A DNA stretch of 64,000 nucleotides from Leucocoprinus leucothites. Taxonomy: Eukaryota > Basidiomycota > Agaricomycetes > Agaricales > Agaricaceae. Positions within the stretch are counted from its first letter, which is position 1, and every line of letters begins with the position of its first letter. Under the pieces are notes generated by a model that was given only the letters and a program-made list of their open reading frames with translations, did not search any database and was not told the origin of the DNA. Shown here piece after piece: positions 1 through 16,237 of the stretch. The stretch covers positions 1,922,001-1,986,000 of the forward strand of contig JAACJO010000007.1 in assembly GCA_013368445.1 (NCBI GenBank). The letters are read 5' to 3'. Position numbers and translations under genes: made by a program.

Positions 1-1704
1 ATCCAACCGCGCAGGTTGATTTTCTATGGCCTCAGTTCTCAGCGGCCCGCCGCAAGCCGCAGCCAGAAGTTTCAAGACCTGGTTGGGGCGCTTCTGGAAT
101 ATATCATAAAATCAACCATATTGGTGCAATTTCTCATTTTCCCCTTCATGAAAGCTCGTATGTAACTCACGCATTTGGCCACTCAGGTTGACCTCACGCT
201 TCCATGGACTTCCCGGGACGACCCCAACATATTTTGTCGTACTTTTCAGGAGTTCTTTGCCAACGACGTGCTACAGAACAAGTCTATTCAAATCGTCACA
301 GTACTCACCTGCCTTAAATTTCCGCGCTGGCTCAGACGGCTCACCGAACTCTCCACCCTGAAGAAGATTGTTCTATTGATGATTGAACCCAACCTGGAGA
401 CGAACTAGGACTTTTCTCAGACAATCAATACAGACCCCAGACTCAAATCACTTGTCGAGTATAAAAGGTATTTTTTTCTAAGCTGGGGCGAGTCTCACTC
501 ACAAAAACTTGCTCAGCGCCTACAAAGGCTTGGCAGTCAAAGCCACTCGTAAAGCCTCTGAGCCCTCCATTGATATGGAACTTGTGAATGACCTGTCGAA
601 ATCTGCTGCGGTAGCAAGCGGTATCACGACTTTTCCTGACTCAGTTTGGAAAAACATACTATTCTACGCCTTGAACTTGCCTGAGCTAGAACAGTCCCAG
701 CTTCCCCTGTACCTTCAGCCGCACGACATTAATGAATAGGCGGAATTTCGACGTCAGCTTTTCCTGACATGCGAGAAGTTTCATGCCGGTGCTGTCTTTG
801 TTCTGATCAATTATCTGAACTAATCATATTATTATGTATACATAGGAACTGGCTCTTCCTCTTTATTATCGCTGTGTGATCATATTGTCAGGAAATTTCT
901 TGACTCGCCTTGCAACACTTCTCTCTCACAATCAAGAACTGGATAAACAGATAAGAAATTTCCTCATGCTCAACGGGGTCTGGTTTATCCCCCATATTGA
1001 GGGTGTGCATAAGGTCCTCACCTCAACACCCAATCTCCAACGTGTATCAACACATGTGAACCCATCCTGTAGTCGCAGGGACACCATAGAAACCATTGAT
1101 ATACAAGCTCTGACAATCCTCGCCCACAACGCTGGCCCCCATCTTGTCGACCTCGCAGTAAATCTACGCCAGCCCGAGCTACCCATAACACCTGAAGTAT
1201 TCTATAGTTTCCCCGCACTGAGATACCTTGAGTTCACGTCAGCAACAAGCCCCTCTTCTAGTGTATCCGAGTCCCATCTTCTCTTGAAGTTAATCAACTG
1301 CTTTGCACGCTCAGCCCGCCACCACTGCGTTTTTCTACAGCAACAACCCACACCTGGCACTTGAAGCTGTGCACATACAAACCCATCAATCAACTGTTTT
1401 TTTGGAGTATCTCGGTAACCTTGAGCTATCCAAAATCAAGTCCCTTCGGCGGATACAGGTTGATTCATGCCATTCGCCCAAAGCTGAGTAAGCTCAAGCT
1501 CGATAAACCTGCACTCTCTTCCTCTTCAACCGAGTCGATACTAATACTGATTATGTCAGGAACGAGATAAAGAAGAACTATTGGGTGGCATGGGCAGAAC
1601 GATTACAGGAACTTTACAAGATTGATATAGTAGACCTCAAGGGTCGGAGGTGGATCCCACGACTGAAAATTAAAAATAGAAAGAGTTACCGTCAAGGAAA
1701 TTAG
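1..1704 (+). pseudogene. F-box/LRR-like gene, copy 1 (5'-truncated by window, inactivated)
   Basis: This is a diverged paralogue of the gene at 1963-4349, aligning with it segment by segment. The opening codons read IQPRRLIFYG, matching IQPRRLIMYD of copy 2. The piece at 181-470 matches 2548-2826 (LPW, QEFF, NKSIQ, LKSLVEYK). The piece at 876-1364 matches 3190-3600 (NKEIGKQI-like, STPNLQR, TPEVFY). The C-terminal segment around 1400-1704 carries EYLGNLELS and WAERLQELY. Two in-frame TAG codons break it: 406-408, inside the aligned segment before PRLKSLVEYK, and 737-739, before EFRRQL. With two nonsense codons it should not make the full protein. The family is a typical Agaricomycete-expanded F-box/leucine-rich group that would feed substrates to an SCF ubiquitin ligase; that role is inferred from copy 2. 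The start lies left of the window. Confidence 0.7.
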
Positions 1705-1962
1705 TATGTATATGGACGCGTTTCGTCTATCCTAGCCCGCATTTTATAGTTATCTCGTTTGGATCGTTTGCACCGGAGTATGTTCATAGCCAATTGAATA
1801 TTGAGAGAGGACGTCTGAGTCGACTGCTCGCCGGAATACGAGAAATTTGGAATTCTGAATGTTCGCCTGGGCACGTGCAGGTGCGTTACATTACTTAATC
1901 CTATTGATTCCTGCGCGCTCCCCAGCTCCCGCCATCTCTCCCAACTCGCATGACACTCTGAA

Positions 1963-4349
1963 ATGTATTCCTTTCTTCCCGATGAGATCCTCAAAGAAAT
2001 ATTAGAGCCCGCACTTCAGGTCCCGGACGATGCATTCGCCTGCGTGACAGGGAGATCTCCATTTTCCAATTACAACCTCACAACGTCTGCATACCTGCTC
2101 GTATGTAAAGACTGGCTGCGCGTGGCCACTCCCCTGCTCTACAGCGTGGTCGTGCTTCGATCGAAAGCTCAGATACAGGCACTCGAAGAGACTCTCCTGG
2201 CGACACCAATGTTGGCTGGATTCATTCGGAAACTTCGAATTGAAAGCGGCTATTGTGGCTCGCTGCTCAAGATTCTGAAAAGCACAAAGCACTTGACGGA
2301 TCTCTGTGTCTCTCTTGAGATCTACTCCGACGACAATGTTTCTGGTTTTTGCAAAGGAATGGCCTATATTCAGCCACGTAGGTTGATTATGTACGACCAT
2401 CGTGACCCGTACAAGGCCTTGAACCAAAAGACTCTCAACCTTGCCGAGACACTACGAGATTATATTCCGGAATGGAAAGCGACACTGGTATACCTTCCTC
2501 ATCATCTCTTATCTCTTTCGCATTTAATACCAGAATAATAGACCAGCGTGACGCTTCCGTGGAGTCCCAGTACTTTTTCCTGGGGTGGCTCGAGTGTCAG
2601 GCCGAAGCAGGAGTTTTTCGTTGAAGCTGTGCTCCAGAACAAGTCCATACAATGCATTGAATTGCGCGGTGGGAACCGTTTTCCATCTTGGTTCAACCAA
2701 CTGGCCAAGCTTCCAAGACTAAAGAAGATTATAATATTGCTCCAGTCTCATCCAAGATGCTGTACAGATTTCATCAAGGCAGTCGATTCGAACCCAAAAC
2801 TTAAGTCCCTAGTTGAATATAAACAGTGAGCAACCTTTTCAGCTGAGAAGAGCCCTGTATCGATTACCAACCTAGTGACCTCATTGAGACCGAACTATCC
2901 AAAGAAGCCAACGACGCTCAGGCATCTATTCCAAAAAAATCCCCACAATATCTAGGTGCCAAGGGTATCGCAACTTTTCCAGACGTTATTTGGACCAACG
3001 TCTTGTTCTATGCAATGGGCCTACCGGAGCTGGAACAATCTGATCTCTCCGAGTCCCCTGAATTGAGAAGTCCTAACTATCGGCTCAAATTTCGCCGTCA
3101 GCTCTCATTTGTTTGCAAGAAGTTCTACGTGAGTAAGATGTTTATTCCTGATAGGACTAGGGCTAAAGGCAAGTATCAATAAACAGGAGTTGGTTGTTCC
3201 CTTATACTATCGTTGCATTATTGCAACTCCGGGTTACGACATAACCTCCTTGAGCATTATTCTCAATCGAAATAAAGAAATTGGTAAACAAATCAAGACC
3301 TTTATCACATCCGACAAGAATCATGACAATCTCTTTACTGAGTGTCTTCACAAAGTCCTCGCCTCGACACCCAATCTTCGCCGATTTTCGACTCATTTGG
3401 GCTTTGGGGGATGGAGCACTAGTAGCGTTTACACATTCGACATGAGAGCCCTGGAAATTCTGGCAGAAACAGCCGGCCCACGTCTTGTCGACCTCCGAAT
3501 TTACCTCCGCCGTCCCAGTCCATCCCCGACGCCTGAAGTATTCTACGAGTTCACCGCGCTAAGACACCTCAACATCTCTTCTTCAGCTGTTTTTACATAC
3601 CAAGAGGCATCATTAAGAAAGCAGGCACTGCCGAAGCTCGAGAGCCTCACTTGTAGTATGGCCAGCAACACCTTTCTTCTACTGCTAAGCATCCTGGAGT
3701 AAGGAATCTTTTCAGTGCCTCATTATTAGTATTGCTGATAACCTTTCACAGCCTTCCAGAAATACATACCGCTAGATTTCCGCTGATGGACAAATGCGAA
3801 GGGGCCATCACATTCCTCCGAAACCACGGTCATAAATTAACCACTCTCGAATGCGGATTCCTACCCGGTATCTGCATATTTGATGCTTGTCCAAACCTCA
3901 TAACCTTTGAGCTACCTGAAGAAAAACCAGGCGTGAGTTTATAGATCAACGTGATTTCCCGCCCCTCACTCAAAGACATCTTGACAAGTTCGCTACCGCA
4001 GAGTTTTTCTATAGCAGTGAGAAACATTCACTAGGTACTCTTCACATCAAGACTCGCGGCGTCCAACGCGCAGCTGAGAAAGAGAGATTCAAATATCTCG
4101 GCAACCTCAACTTGTCCATGTTTACATCCCTCCGACATGTTCAAGTTGATAAATGCCAATGGCCTACGACAGAGTGAGTTGAATGGACATCCGCCGGTTC
4201 TGAGCGCTGATGGATCGGTCAGGAAGGAGATTAAGAAAAGCCACTGGATTACTTGGGCAGAGCGTCTGCAGGAACTATATAATATTGACATCGTGAGCGA
4301 GACGGGCCAGAGATGGGTTCCACGGTTAAAACCTAGAAAGGAGCGATAA
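1963..4349 (+). CDS. F-box/LRR-like protein, copy 2 (most complete of the array)
   Basis: The first exon starts with MYSFLPDEILKEILEPAL, a fungal F-box-like opening, followed by CKDWLRVATPLLYSVVVL, which is the second half of an Agaricomycete F-box. At least five further exons follow: 2551-2826 (QEFFVEAVLQNKSIQ), about 2890-3130 (FPDVIWTNVLFYAMGLPE), 3190-3700 (STPNLRRFSTHL, then LVDLRIYLRR), 3753 onward (LPEIHTARFPL) and a C-terminal exon ending RWVPRLKPRKER. Such proteins usually recruit targets to SCF ubiquitin ligases; that is family knowledge, not shown here. Around 3935-3955 the frame of the LITFELPEEKPG exon does not connect to the next open stretch (DQRDFPPLTQRHLDKF) by any normal intron that I can find, so this copy may also carry a lesion. 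Tandem neighbours are copy 1 upstream and the deleted copy 3 at 6941. Confidence 0.6.
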
Positions 4350-4562
4350 GCAAGGGCTCGACGTTTGTGAAAGAATACCTCACCACATAATAGTTCCATG
4401 ATCTACTTGTATATATACCCCCGACTAAATAGTTCAGCTATACAGCCTACCCTAATAAGAACACTTGTTCTTAACCCAGAGCATCGAAAAAAATGAAGAA
4501 CGAAATAAATCGTATTGAGTGTGGGATGATGACCGTAATGGACGAGTGCATGCGAGTCTCTC

Positions 4563-4570
4563 TATATAAG
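4563..4570 (+). promoter_or_regulatory. TATA box of the NACHT gene
   Basis: The sequence TATATAAG lies about 100 bp upstream of the proposed ATG at 4671, with a pyrimidine-rich stretch between them. It sits at the end of the 3' flank that is shared with the copy after 7320. Confidence 0.45.
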
Positions 4571-4670
4571 TATTGATACTAAGCGGTGTTCACTTTCGTT
4601 CCCCTGCTCTTGTTATCCCCCCCTCTAGCTTTCTACTACGAGTCCTGTCCCGTATTCCCACCTGTCCACA

Positions 4671-6923
4671 ATGCCCCGGGCCGTCAAACTCGCTCACATC
4701 TCTGAAGACTCCTATCACCCATATCGTTGGACTGCAGATCCTAGTGGCACTGCGTCTCAACGACCTCCTGTGCCATCTGCTTCTACGACTGCAACGTTCC
4801 CGCAGCACTTTCGTGCGCATGGAATATTCCCCAACGCACATGATTTTGTCCTCAATTACCCTCAATTCAACGAATTCTCTTCCGTTGGTTTTGGTGAGCT
4901 TCACGGTCCCCTTGAGCTCGCCCACTGATCGATCTCATGCGATGAACAGGCCTCAAAGAACTCCTCAGCCACTCAATGCCGGGCGCATTCCATGACTCTG
5001 GCGTTCGCTATCCACCACCAAAATGCCACCTTGGCACTTGAAGTGACTACATCGAGCGCATCACCAACTGGGCGCTAGGAACATCGGATTGCAAGGAACG
5101 CATCCTCTGGATGCACGGTCCCTTTGGCGTTGGCAAGTCGGCTATCTCGCAGAGCTGCGCAGATGTCCTGGAGCCCATGAACAAACTCGCTGCCACCCTC
5201 TTCTTCTCTCGTTCCAATCCAGATCGCAACGACCCTCAACGCGTCTTTACATCCATCGCATATCAAATCGCTACCGTATGTCCCTCATTCGGGGAAATCG
5301 TCAGCAGGCGCATGATTGAACATCCTGCTCTCGCGACAAAGTCACTATCAAAGCAGTTCCAGGACCTGCTCGTCCAACCCCTTGGTCAGGTTGACATTGC
5401 AAAAAGTGGTCTTAGTGGGTGTGTTGTGATCATTGATGGACTGGACGAGTGCCGTGGGACAGAAGGGCAGTGCGAGATTATTAAGATCATTGCAGCTTCC
5501 GCCCACAAACGTACAACGCCTTTCCGCTGGTTCATCACTAGCCGGCCTGAAGACCCTATTATTCGGGCCATGAATTCTCCTGCCGTGTCTCCTCTTCGTT
5601 CTCGTATCAAACTTCCTGTATCCCGCAAGATTGATCATGAGATTCTACTTTACCTGACCGATGAGTTCAGGATGATCCGCGAGGATAACGGCCTTCCCGA
5701 GTCGTGGCCATCGGAGGCGGCCCTTGCCCTGCTTGTTGAACGTGGTGCTGGGCTGTGGATCTATGTGTCGACCATTGTTCGTTTCATCAAAGACGAAAAC
5801 TCCCTTGGCCCCAAAGACCAGCTGCGTATTGTGCTCGAGTTTGCAAAGGAAGTCTCTACCAAGGTTGGGCCACACAACCCGTTGATGGAGATGGACTTCT
5901 TCTATACCCTTATTATGCAACGACTCCCGCCAAGGGTTAGGACAACAGTCCAGAAATTCCTCCTGATTCTTTCTACATCATTTGTGTCTCCATGTTCTAT
6001 TGCCGCTGCCCTCTGCCTTTCCGGGGAGCAGTTCCATCGTGCCTGTGCTTCCATCCAGTCGGTTATGGAGCTCCAAGGCTCTGACCTTGAATTCATGCAG
6101 ATAAACTTCTACCACACGTCGTTCCTTGATTTCATGGAAGATCCCCAGCGGTCCAAGGACCTATGTATCCATGGTGACTTCTTGACTGGGTGTCGATGGG
6201 AGCTTTTAGAGTGGCTGCATAAAGTCTGTTATCGCAGTACAGGTACCATGTTTCCCGAACCACCCGTCTAGAGTTTCTTGCTCTGATGAAGTGCCATGTC
6301 GCTTGCAGATTCCGAGCACATAGTGTTTCCTTCAGGTACCGCTCTCCCTGAAGGTGTATCAGGTGTCGATCACTATGAACATGTTTTGGCTTGGTTTTGG
6401 AGGCTTTGTCATGAACCTGAGTATCCGCTTGATTCCTGGACCGCTATGTCACTAGCGGAGCTTCCATTCCAGAAAATGTTCAGGCTGCTGCGTGGCCATG
6501 ATGGGTGGCCGATCAGGGGTGATCTGGTAAGAGAATGTGTAAGTTCCCAATACCATTTATTTCCTCGGATTATCACTTACTATGCGGCTGGCGTTGCAGC
6601 TCCCAGCTGAACTTTGTGACAAGATCATTCAAAAGGGCAAGTGTCGGATTCCAGGGTGCAAGAATACTGAGGATGTCTGGATTTTGGGGCACGGAGAGAA
6701 TGAAACAGTTGCTGCATGGTCGGAGTATATAGATTGTTCCGAGTTGAGCAACAATCAAGATGTCAGTAAATGCCTGCCTTGTTATTTTATCTGTGTTCTA
6801 AATGTTTTACCTCAGCGGTGTGATGGTCAATGTCTCTGTGTAGCCTAAATGCAAACAGACCATGATGAGGGGCAGGAAACTGACGTTGAGGATACTGATG
6901 ATGATGAGGATGATGACGACTAG
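4671..6923 (+). CDS. NACHT-domain NTPase (NLR-like) with in-frame TGA
   Basis: This is a fungal NACHT protein of the STAND class, a nucleotide-switch ATPase family often linked to allorecognition and defence. The Walker A motif GPFGVGKSA begins at about 5117 and the Walker B motif VVIIDGLDE at about 5426; an SRPEDPI sensor-like stretch follows. My model has a first exon MPRAVKLAHIS.., an intron from the GTGAGC near 4893 to the AG near 4950, then GLKELLSHSMPGAFHDSG leading into the NACHT. Introns at 6243-6308 and 6539-6599 keep frame, and a last GTAAAT..CAG intron leads to an acidic Asp/Glu tail ending at 6923. One codon between PPPKCHLGT and SDYIERI is TGA (5039-5041). Unless it is read through, only a protein starting at Met 5111 could be made. 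That shorter protein keeps Walker A but has almost nothing before it. No C-terminal WD40, ankyrin or TPR repeat is visible, so the effector part is short or absent. Confidence 0.7.
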
Positions 6924-6940
6924 TTTAGCAGACATATTTT

Positions 6941-7309
6941 TCAGCTGAGAAATGCCCTGTATTGATCACCAGCTTAGTGACCTCATTGAGACCCAGCTAC
7001 TATGTGAGGAAGCCAATGACGCTCTGGCATCCATTCCAAAAAAACACCCCACAAAATCTAGGTGCCAAATGTATCACAACTTTTCCAGGTGTTATTTGGA
7101 CTAACGTCTTGTTCTATGCAATGGGTCTACCTGAGCTGGAACAATCCAATCTTTCCGCGTTCTCTGAATTGAAAAGTCCTGAATATCGGCTCAAACTTCG
7201 CCGTCGGCTCTCACTCGATTGCAAGAAGCTTTATGCGAGGAAAATATTCGTTCTTTTATATAATATTGACATTGTGAGCCAGAGGGGCCAGAGATGGGTT
7301 CCGCGGTAA
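6941..7309 (+). pseudogene. F-box/LRR-like gene, copy 3 (internal deletion derivative)
   Basis: The sequence from about 6941 to 7240 is a near copy of 2840-3130 (SDLIET, EANDA, ASIPKK, then FPGVIWTNVLFYAMGLPELEQS). It then jumps directly to a copy of 4275-4320 (YNIDIVSQRGQRWVPR). About 1.1 kb of the middle of the gene is missing. One extra base in the run near 7050, compared with copy 2, also shifts the frame. It cannot encode a complete F-box protein. Confidence 0.7.
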
Positions 7310-7560
7310 AAAAAAAACAGAAAAGAACGATAAGCAAGGGCCCAGCGTTTGCGAAAGAATACCCCACCACATAATGGATCCACGGTCTACTTGTATTTAC
7401 CCCCAGTTAAATAGTTCAGTTATGCAGCCTGCCATAATAATAACATTTCTTAACCCAGAGCATCGAAACGGTGAAGAGCGAAAGAAATCGTGTTGAGTGT
7501 GGGATGATGACCGTGATGAGTGAGTACACGGGAGCTTGAGTATGTGATACTATTACATGA
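7310..7560 (+). repeat. Direct repeat of 4350-4560 (3' flank of the F-box gene)
   Basis: The sequence beginning taagcaagggc and running to gggatgatgaccgt matches 4347-4540 with scattered substitutions and small gaps. Together with copies 2 and 3 it shows that a segment containing the F-box 3' end was duplicated, leaving the NACHT gene flanked by direct repeats about 3 kb apart. The rest of the gap to 7805 holds no recognisable gene. Confidence 0.7.
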
Positions 7561-7805
7561 AATAAATCCAGGTCAAAACGGGAGGGAGAGAGAAGTATTT
7601 AGATAGGGTATATTGTCTGAGGTTACTAGATAACTTAAGTAGCTAAAAGGTCCACAGCGAAGGAGGGGACTCAGAGCCTGCGGAGAGAAACGAAAACCGA
7701 GAAAGCATGTGGGAGGGGTGAATGGAGGTGCAAATACACATCAATGCGAAATATTGGACGAGGGGAAGTTGATAACAGGGAGGAGAGAGGAGCGCAAGAA
7801 GAGGA

Positions 7806-10025
7806 TCACATAAATTTCTCCTTGTAGATCCACGCGAGACCAACGTCGCTTACACCTTGTGCGACCTGTATAAGTATTAGTATCAACAAGAGGAGTGAAG
7901 GAAAAGGTTAACATACCGCAGCTCGATACCACTTTGCCGCCTCTTTACGATCCTTCTTACATCCTTTCCCATTGGCAAGACAAAATGCGAGATCATTCTG
8001 AGCGTCCGAATCACCAAGACGAGCAGCCACAGTATAATAACTCTGTATCCATCCACCAAACATCAGAAGGACCAAAAAAAAAAGCCAAGAGTCAACGACA
8101 TACCACAGCCATCTTCTGGTCCTTATTCACGCCCCACCCATGGAAAAAACACTGTCCAACCTCATAAATCGCCAAAACAAGCTCATCCTGCACAGGCGTC
8201 GTATCCACACTCTTCCCACCTCTCGCACTCTCCAAATCCACCACTGCACTCTCAGCTGCCTTTCTCAACCATTTAAATCCAACCTTTTCGTTCTTCTCAC
8301 ACCCCCAACCATGTCTCAGCGTCAATCCCCACATCAACATTCCAACACCACATCCTCCATTCTCTTTCGCACTCTTCTCGAAATACATTGCTGATTCCTT
8401 TAGCCGGTTTGCTTCATGGTTCTGTATCCCGAGCTGTAGGAAATCTTGCGGCGTCTGGAATTTTTCGTCTACAGGAGATGTAACGAGAGGTGATGATGTT
8501 CGAGGGTTATTGTGGTTATTGTTATTAGGCGATCGTGAACGTTGTTGCGGTTTTGATGAATCAGGTTGTAGCCGCTGTGATCCTCCATGCGACTGCTGCA
8601 AGTGCTGCTGCGGAGCAGGCGATGCTCTCGAAGGCGGACCGGAGCTCGTAGGCGAAGGTACAGCACTCTCATAATTGTAATACGAGTAAGAGGAATACAA
8701 ACTCGCAGGCGAATTGCTTCTCGCAGGCGGTTGTCGGGGTAAAGCTACGGGGGTCAATCCATCAGCTGAATTCCCACTGTTGGGTGGTGAAGCTAATGTG
8801 AAAGGTGGCTGAGGTGACCGTCGACCAGCCAAGACTTGTTGATCAAGTGGTAGTGGTTGTGGGGATGGTGTCCGTTGACGACCACTGGCGATGGGACTGG
8901 GATCCCGATATTGATTCGATCGATTCGGGGGGATGGGTTTTGTCGCTGGCTGATCAGAGTAAGGATTCGGTAACGGGTTGGAATCCTCTGATGATATCGG
9001 ACTCGTGTGTTGCGGCCGTTGCTGCACACGAGTAGCAGGTGAGGATAAGTATGGGTTGGGAGCGGAAGGGACAGGGCTAGGTGTAGGGGACTTTGATCTC
9101 CGAAAGAACCTCATCTGTTCCTGCGAATGTGATTGTTGTGGTTGTTGGGGAGAAGGAGAATTAGAAGCGGCACGGTTCGCATTTCTCTCGAGAACTCGAC
9201 GTTTTTGATCGCTTGCGTCTTGTGGCAGTGGAGGAGGTACCGTGACAGCTTGTTGCTGAGGAATATTGAATTGTTGCTGCGACGGACGCACTGGTCTGGA
9301 AAAATTTGATGTGATTGGGCGTACCACAGGCATTCGCCCAGCTTGTGCTTGAGATGCATGACTGCTATTATCCGCATCTGGTGATGAAACTACAACTGTT
9401 GGCACAGCAGTTGTTGTCCAACCCGACCCTGCCTCCGGGGATACAGCAGGGGCTCTTGCACTTTTTGTACTAGCACCGTGAGGTACAGCGGGTTCATCGG
9501 GACGTACTGTTCTGGTACTAACTCCAGAACGCCAGGAATCCCGGAGAGCCGGAGAAAGAGAATCCACTTGCGAATAAACACTCTCCTCATCGCCTCGGTA
9601 CCGATACTCCAGCTCCTGATACGCATTCCTCGAGTCCATAGACGATCTCAAGTCTGAATATGAACCCGTCATGGAAGCCGTCGCTGTCGAATTCCGTGCA
9701 AAATGACTGTGGAGGAGGGGAGAAGAGGGTGGTTGTTGTTGCTGTTGGTACACGAATGACCTTTGAGGAGGATGGGAGGCGTCTCTCTCGTCGCATAGCC
9801 TCCATACGGGTCGGTGTCTGGATAGAGTTCATCCTGCGATGGAGGCGGCGACGATGCTGTATACGCATCGATGACAGAGGCTGGGTACTGTTGTGAAGCA
9901 GTCGACTGAACGACTGCTCTCGCTCGTTTGGCGGATGTTCTGCGGACAAGAGTGTCGAGGGGTGAGGAATGTTGGAGCTTGAAAGCCGTCGGTGGCGTCT
10001 GCTCTACAGGAAATGTGGTAGCCAT
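7806..10025 (-). CDS. SEL1-repeat protein, Nif1/DSF2 type
   Basis: The N-terminal two thirds are low-complexity and rich in Ser, Pro and Gln (poly-Gln near 9740, many SPxP stretches), as in regulatory scaffold proteins. The C-terminal part carries SEL1-like repeats: FLQLGIQNHEANRLKESA, CGVGMLMWGLTLRHGWG, YEVGQCFFHGWGVNKD and QNDLAFCLANGKGCKKDR. This layout matches fission yeast Nif1 (a mitosis inhibitor) and budding yeast Dsf2. My model has four exons. The start at 10025 (MATTFPVEQ) is followed by an intron at 9707-9807, which joins the two open frames in phase. Introns at 8043-8103 and 7866-7916 follow, and the gene ends with YKEKFM and a stop at 7806. The first intron is the least certain. 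Skt5/Chs4-type chitin synthase activators also have SEL1 repeats and are the main alternative. Confidence 0.75.
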
Positions 10026-10644
10026 GTAAAAAGTTAAAGGAAGGCGAGGAGCATATTAAGTGAGTAGAGAAAACAAGCCAACCGATCAACCTCTCCAAGA
10101 GTTTGTTACATAACAACCCTATCACCTAGTTACTAAGTACTCTTACTCATATTTCACGTACTCCTATGCTGATCTATCTCAGTTTTCATTAAGATGGCTG
10201 TTCTCCGTCTCGGTGTTGCAGTGATCCGTTCCGAGCTCCTGAATATACCCATTGACTGGGCTCAATGAAATATTCTCGAATACGACGCTCTCCTAGCCTC
10301 CACCGCCCGCCGCCAAGTCCATGGCCGTCACCTGCGTCATTCTCTAATTAGCTTGTTGTACCAAAATGGCAGCCGACAACAATGTTCTTGATATGAAGAC
10401 ATCAGTCAATCACGCCCGTGTGTATGTTCGTGACCCCAGAAAGGATGAAAGGGTTCAACAGCTTCTCGCTACCTACAGCCCCCAGCCCCCAGCCTCCTGG
10501 CACTGCGAAGGCATCGCCTACGTACCTAGTAGCGTGGAATTTGCGGTGAAGAGAAATAACTCCTCTGCTTCGGTGCTTCGCCACTGAGTACTGAAAACTG
10601 ACACCATCATTATTCCAAGCCTACCACACAAACATGCCTGAGTC
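10026..10644. other. Intergenic gap with a decayed Prp16 3' end
   Basis: On the minus strand, 10193-10240 encodes a near copy of the Prp16 C-terminus (ERITATPRRR, compared with ARITATPRRR at the true gene end). Similarity continues weakly to about 10340. A short plus-strand open frame at 10366-10587 has no family that I recognise and may be chance. Confidence 0.5.
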
Positions 10645-15694
<5,050 letters not shown>

Positions 15695-16237
15695 AAAGTG
15701 AGTGAAGTTGTAAGTAGCAGCACCTCTGCACTGCTCTCTGCTAATCCCATGTGCTGACTAAACATCCCATTTTGGCAGGCGGATTTTTGACTTGAGCAAG
15801 TCTGAAGAAGCGGTTCGCCATTTCAATATTTCACTCTTCGAAGTCAGATACGCACTCGAGGTACAATCACTCCCGCCATTGCAGCCGTAATCCGGAATCT
15901 CCAGAAACTATCAGTTGCTCGAAGATACTAGCGCTCAACCTCTTGGCTTGAAAGAGGTTCACTCTTGCACGTTGAAGTCAGTAATCGCTTGCAAGGCTGG
16001 GCACCCCGTCTTCTACTACTCTCTTTTTCTGCGGACCTGTAACGTTGCACCCAGGCGCTAAGGTGCTCCCCATCTCAATCAGGCAAAAGCAAGCCAGCCA
16101 GAACGACGCAAAATTTCTCAAACCAGGTCTAAATCGCCCATGGCTATTACTATTATCAAAATTAAAACACAACAGCCGTCCAGGCTTTTCTAAGTTAAAA
16201 GAGCATACAAGAATATAACAAGAATTTAATTGCACTA
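15695..16237. other. Intergenic gap
   Basis: This stretch lies between the 5' end of the Prp16 gene and the 3' end of the copper radical oxidase gene. It should hold the PRP16 promoter. I see no gene in it; the only long open minus-strand frame lacks an ATG start. Confidence 0.5.

Noticed and set aside
5047..5319. Minus- and plus-strand frames overlapping the NACHT Walker A region
   Set aside because: They are shadows of the NACHT coding frame.
15978..16235. Minus-strand frame just after the copper oxidase stop
   Set aside because: No ATG and no motif; probably 3' flank.
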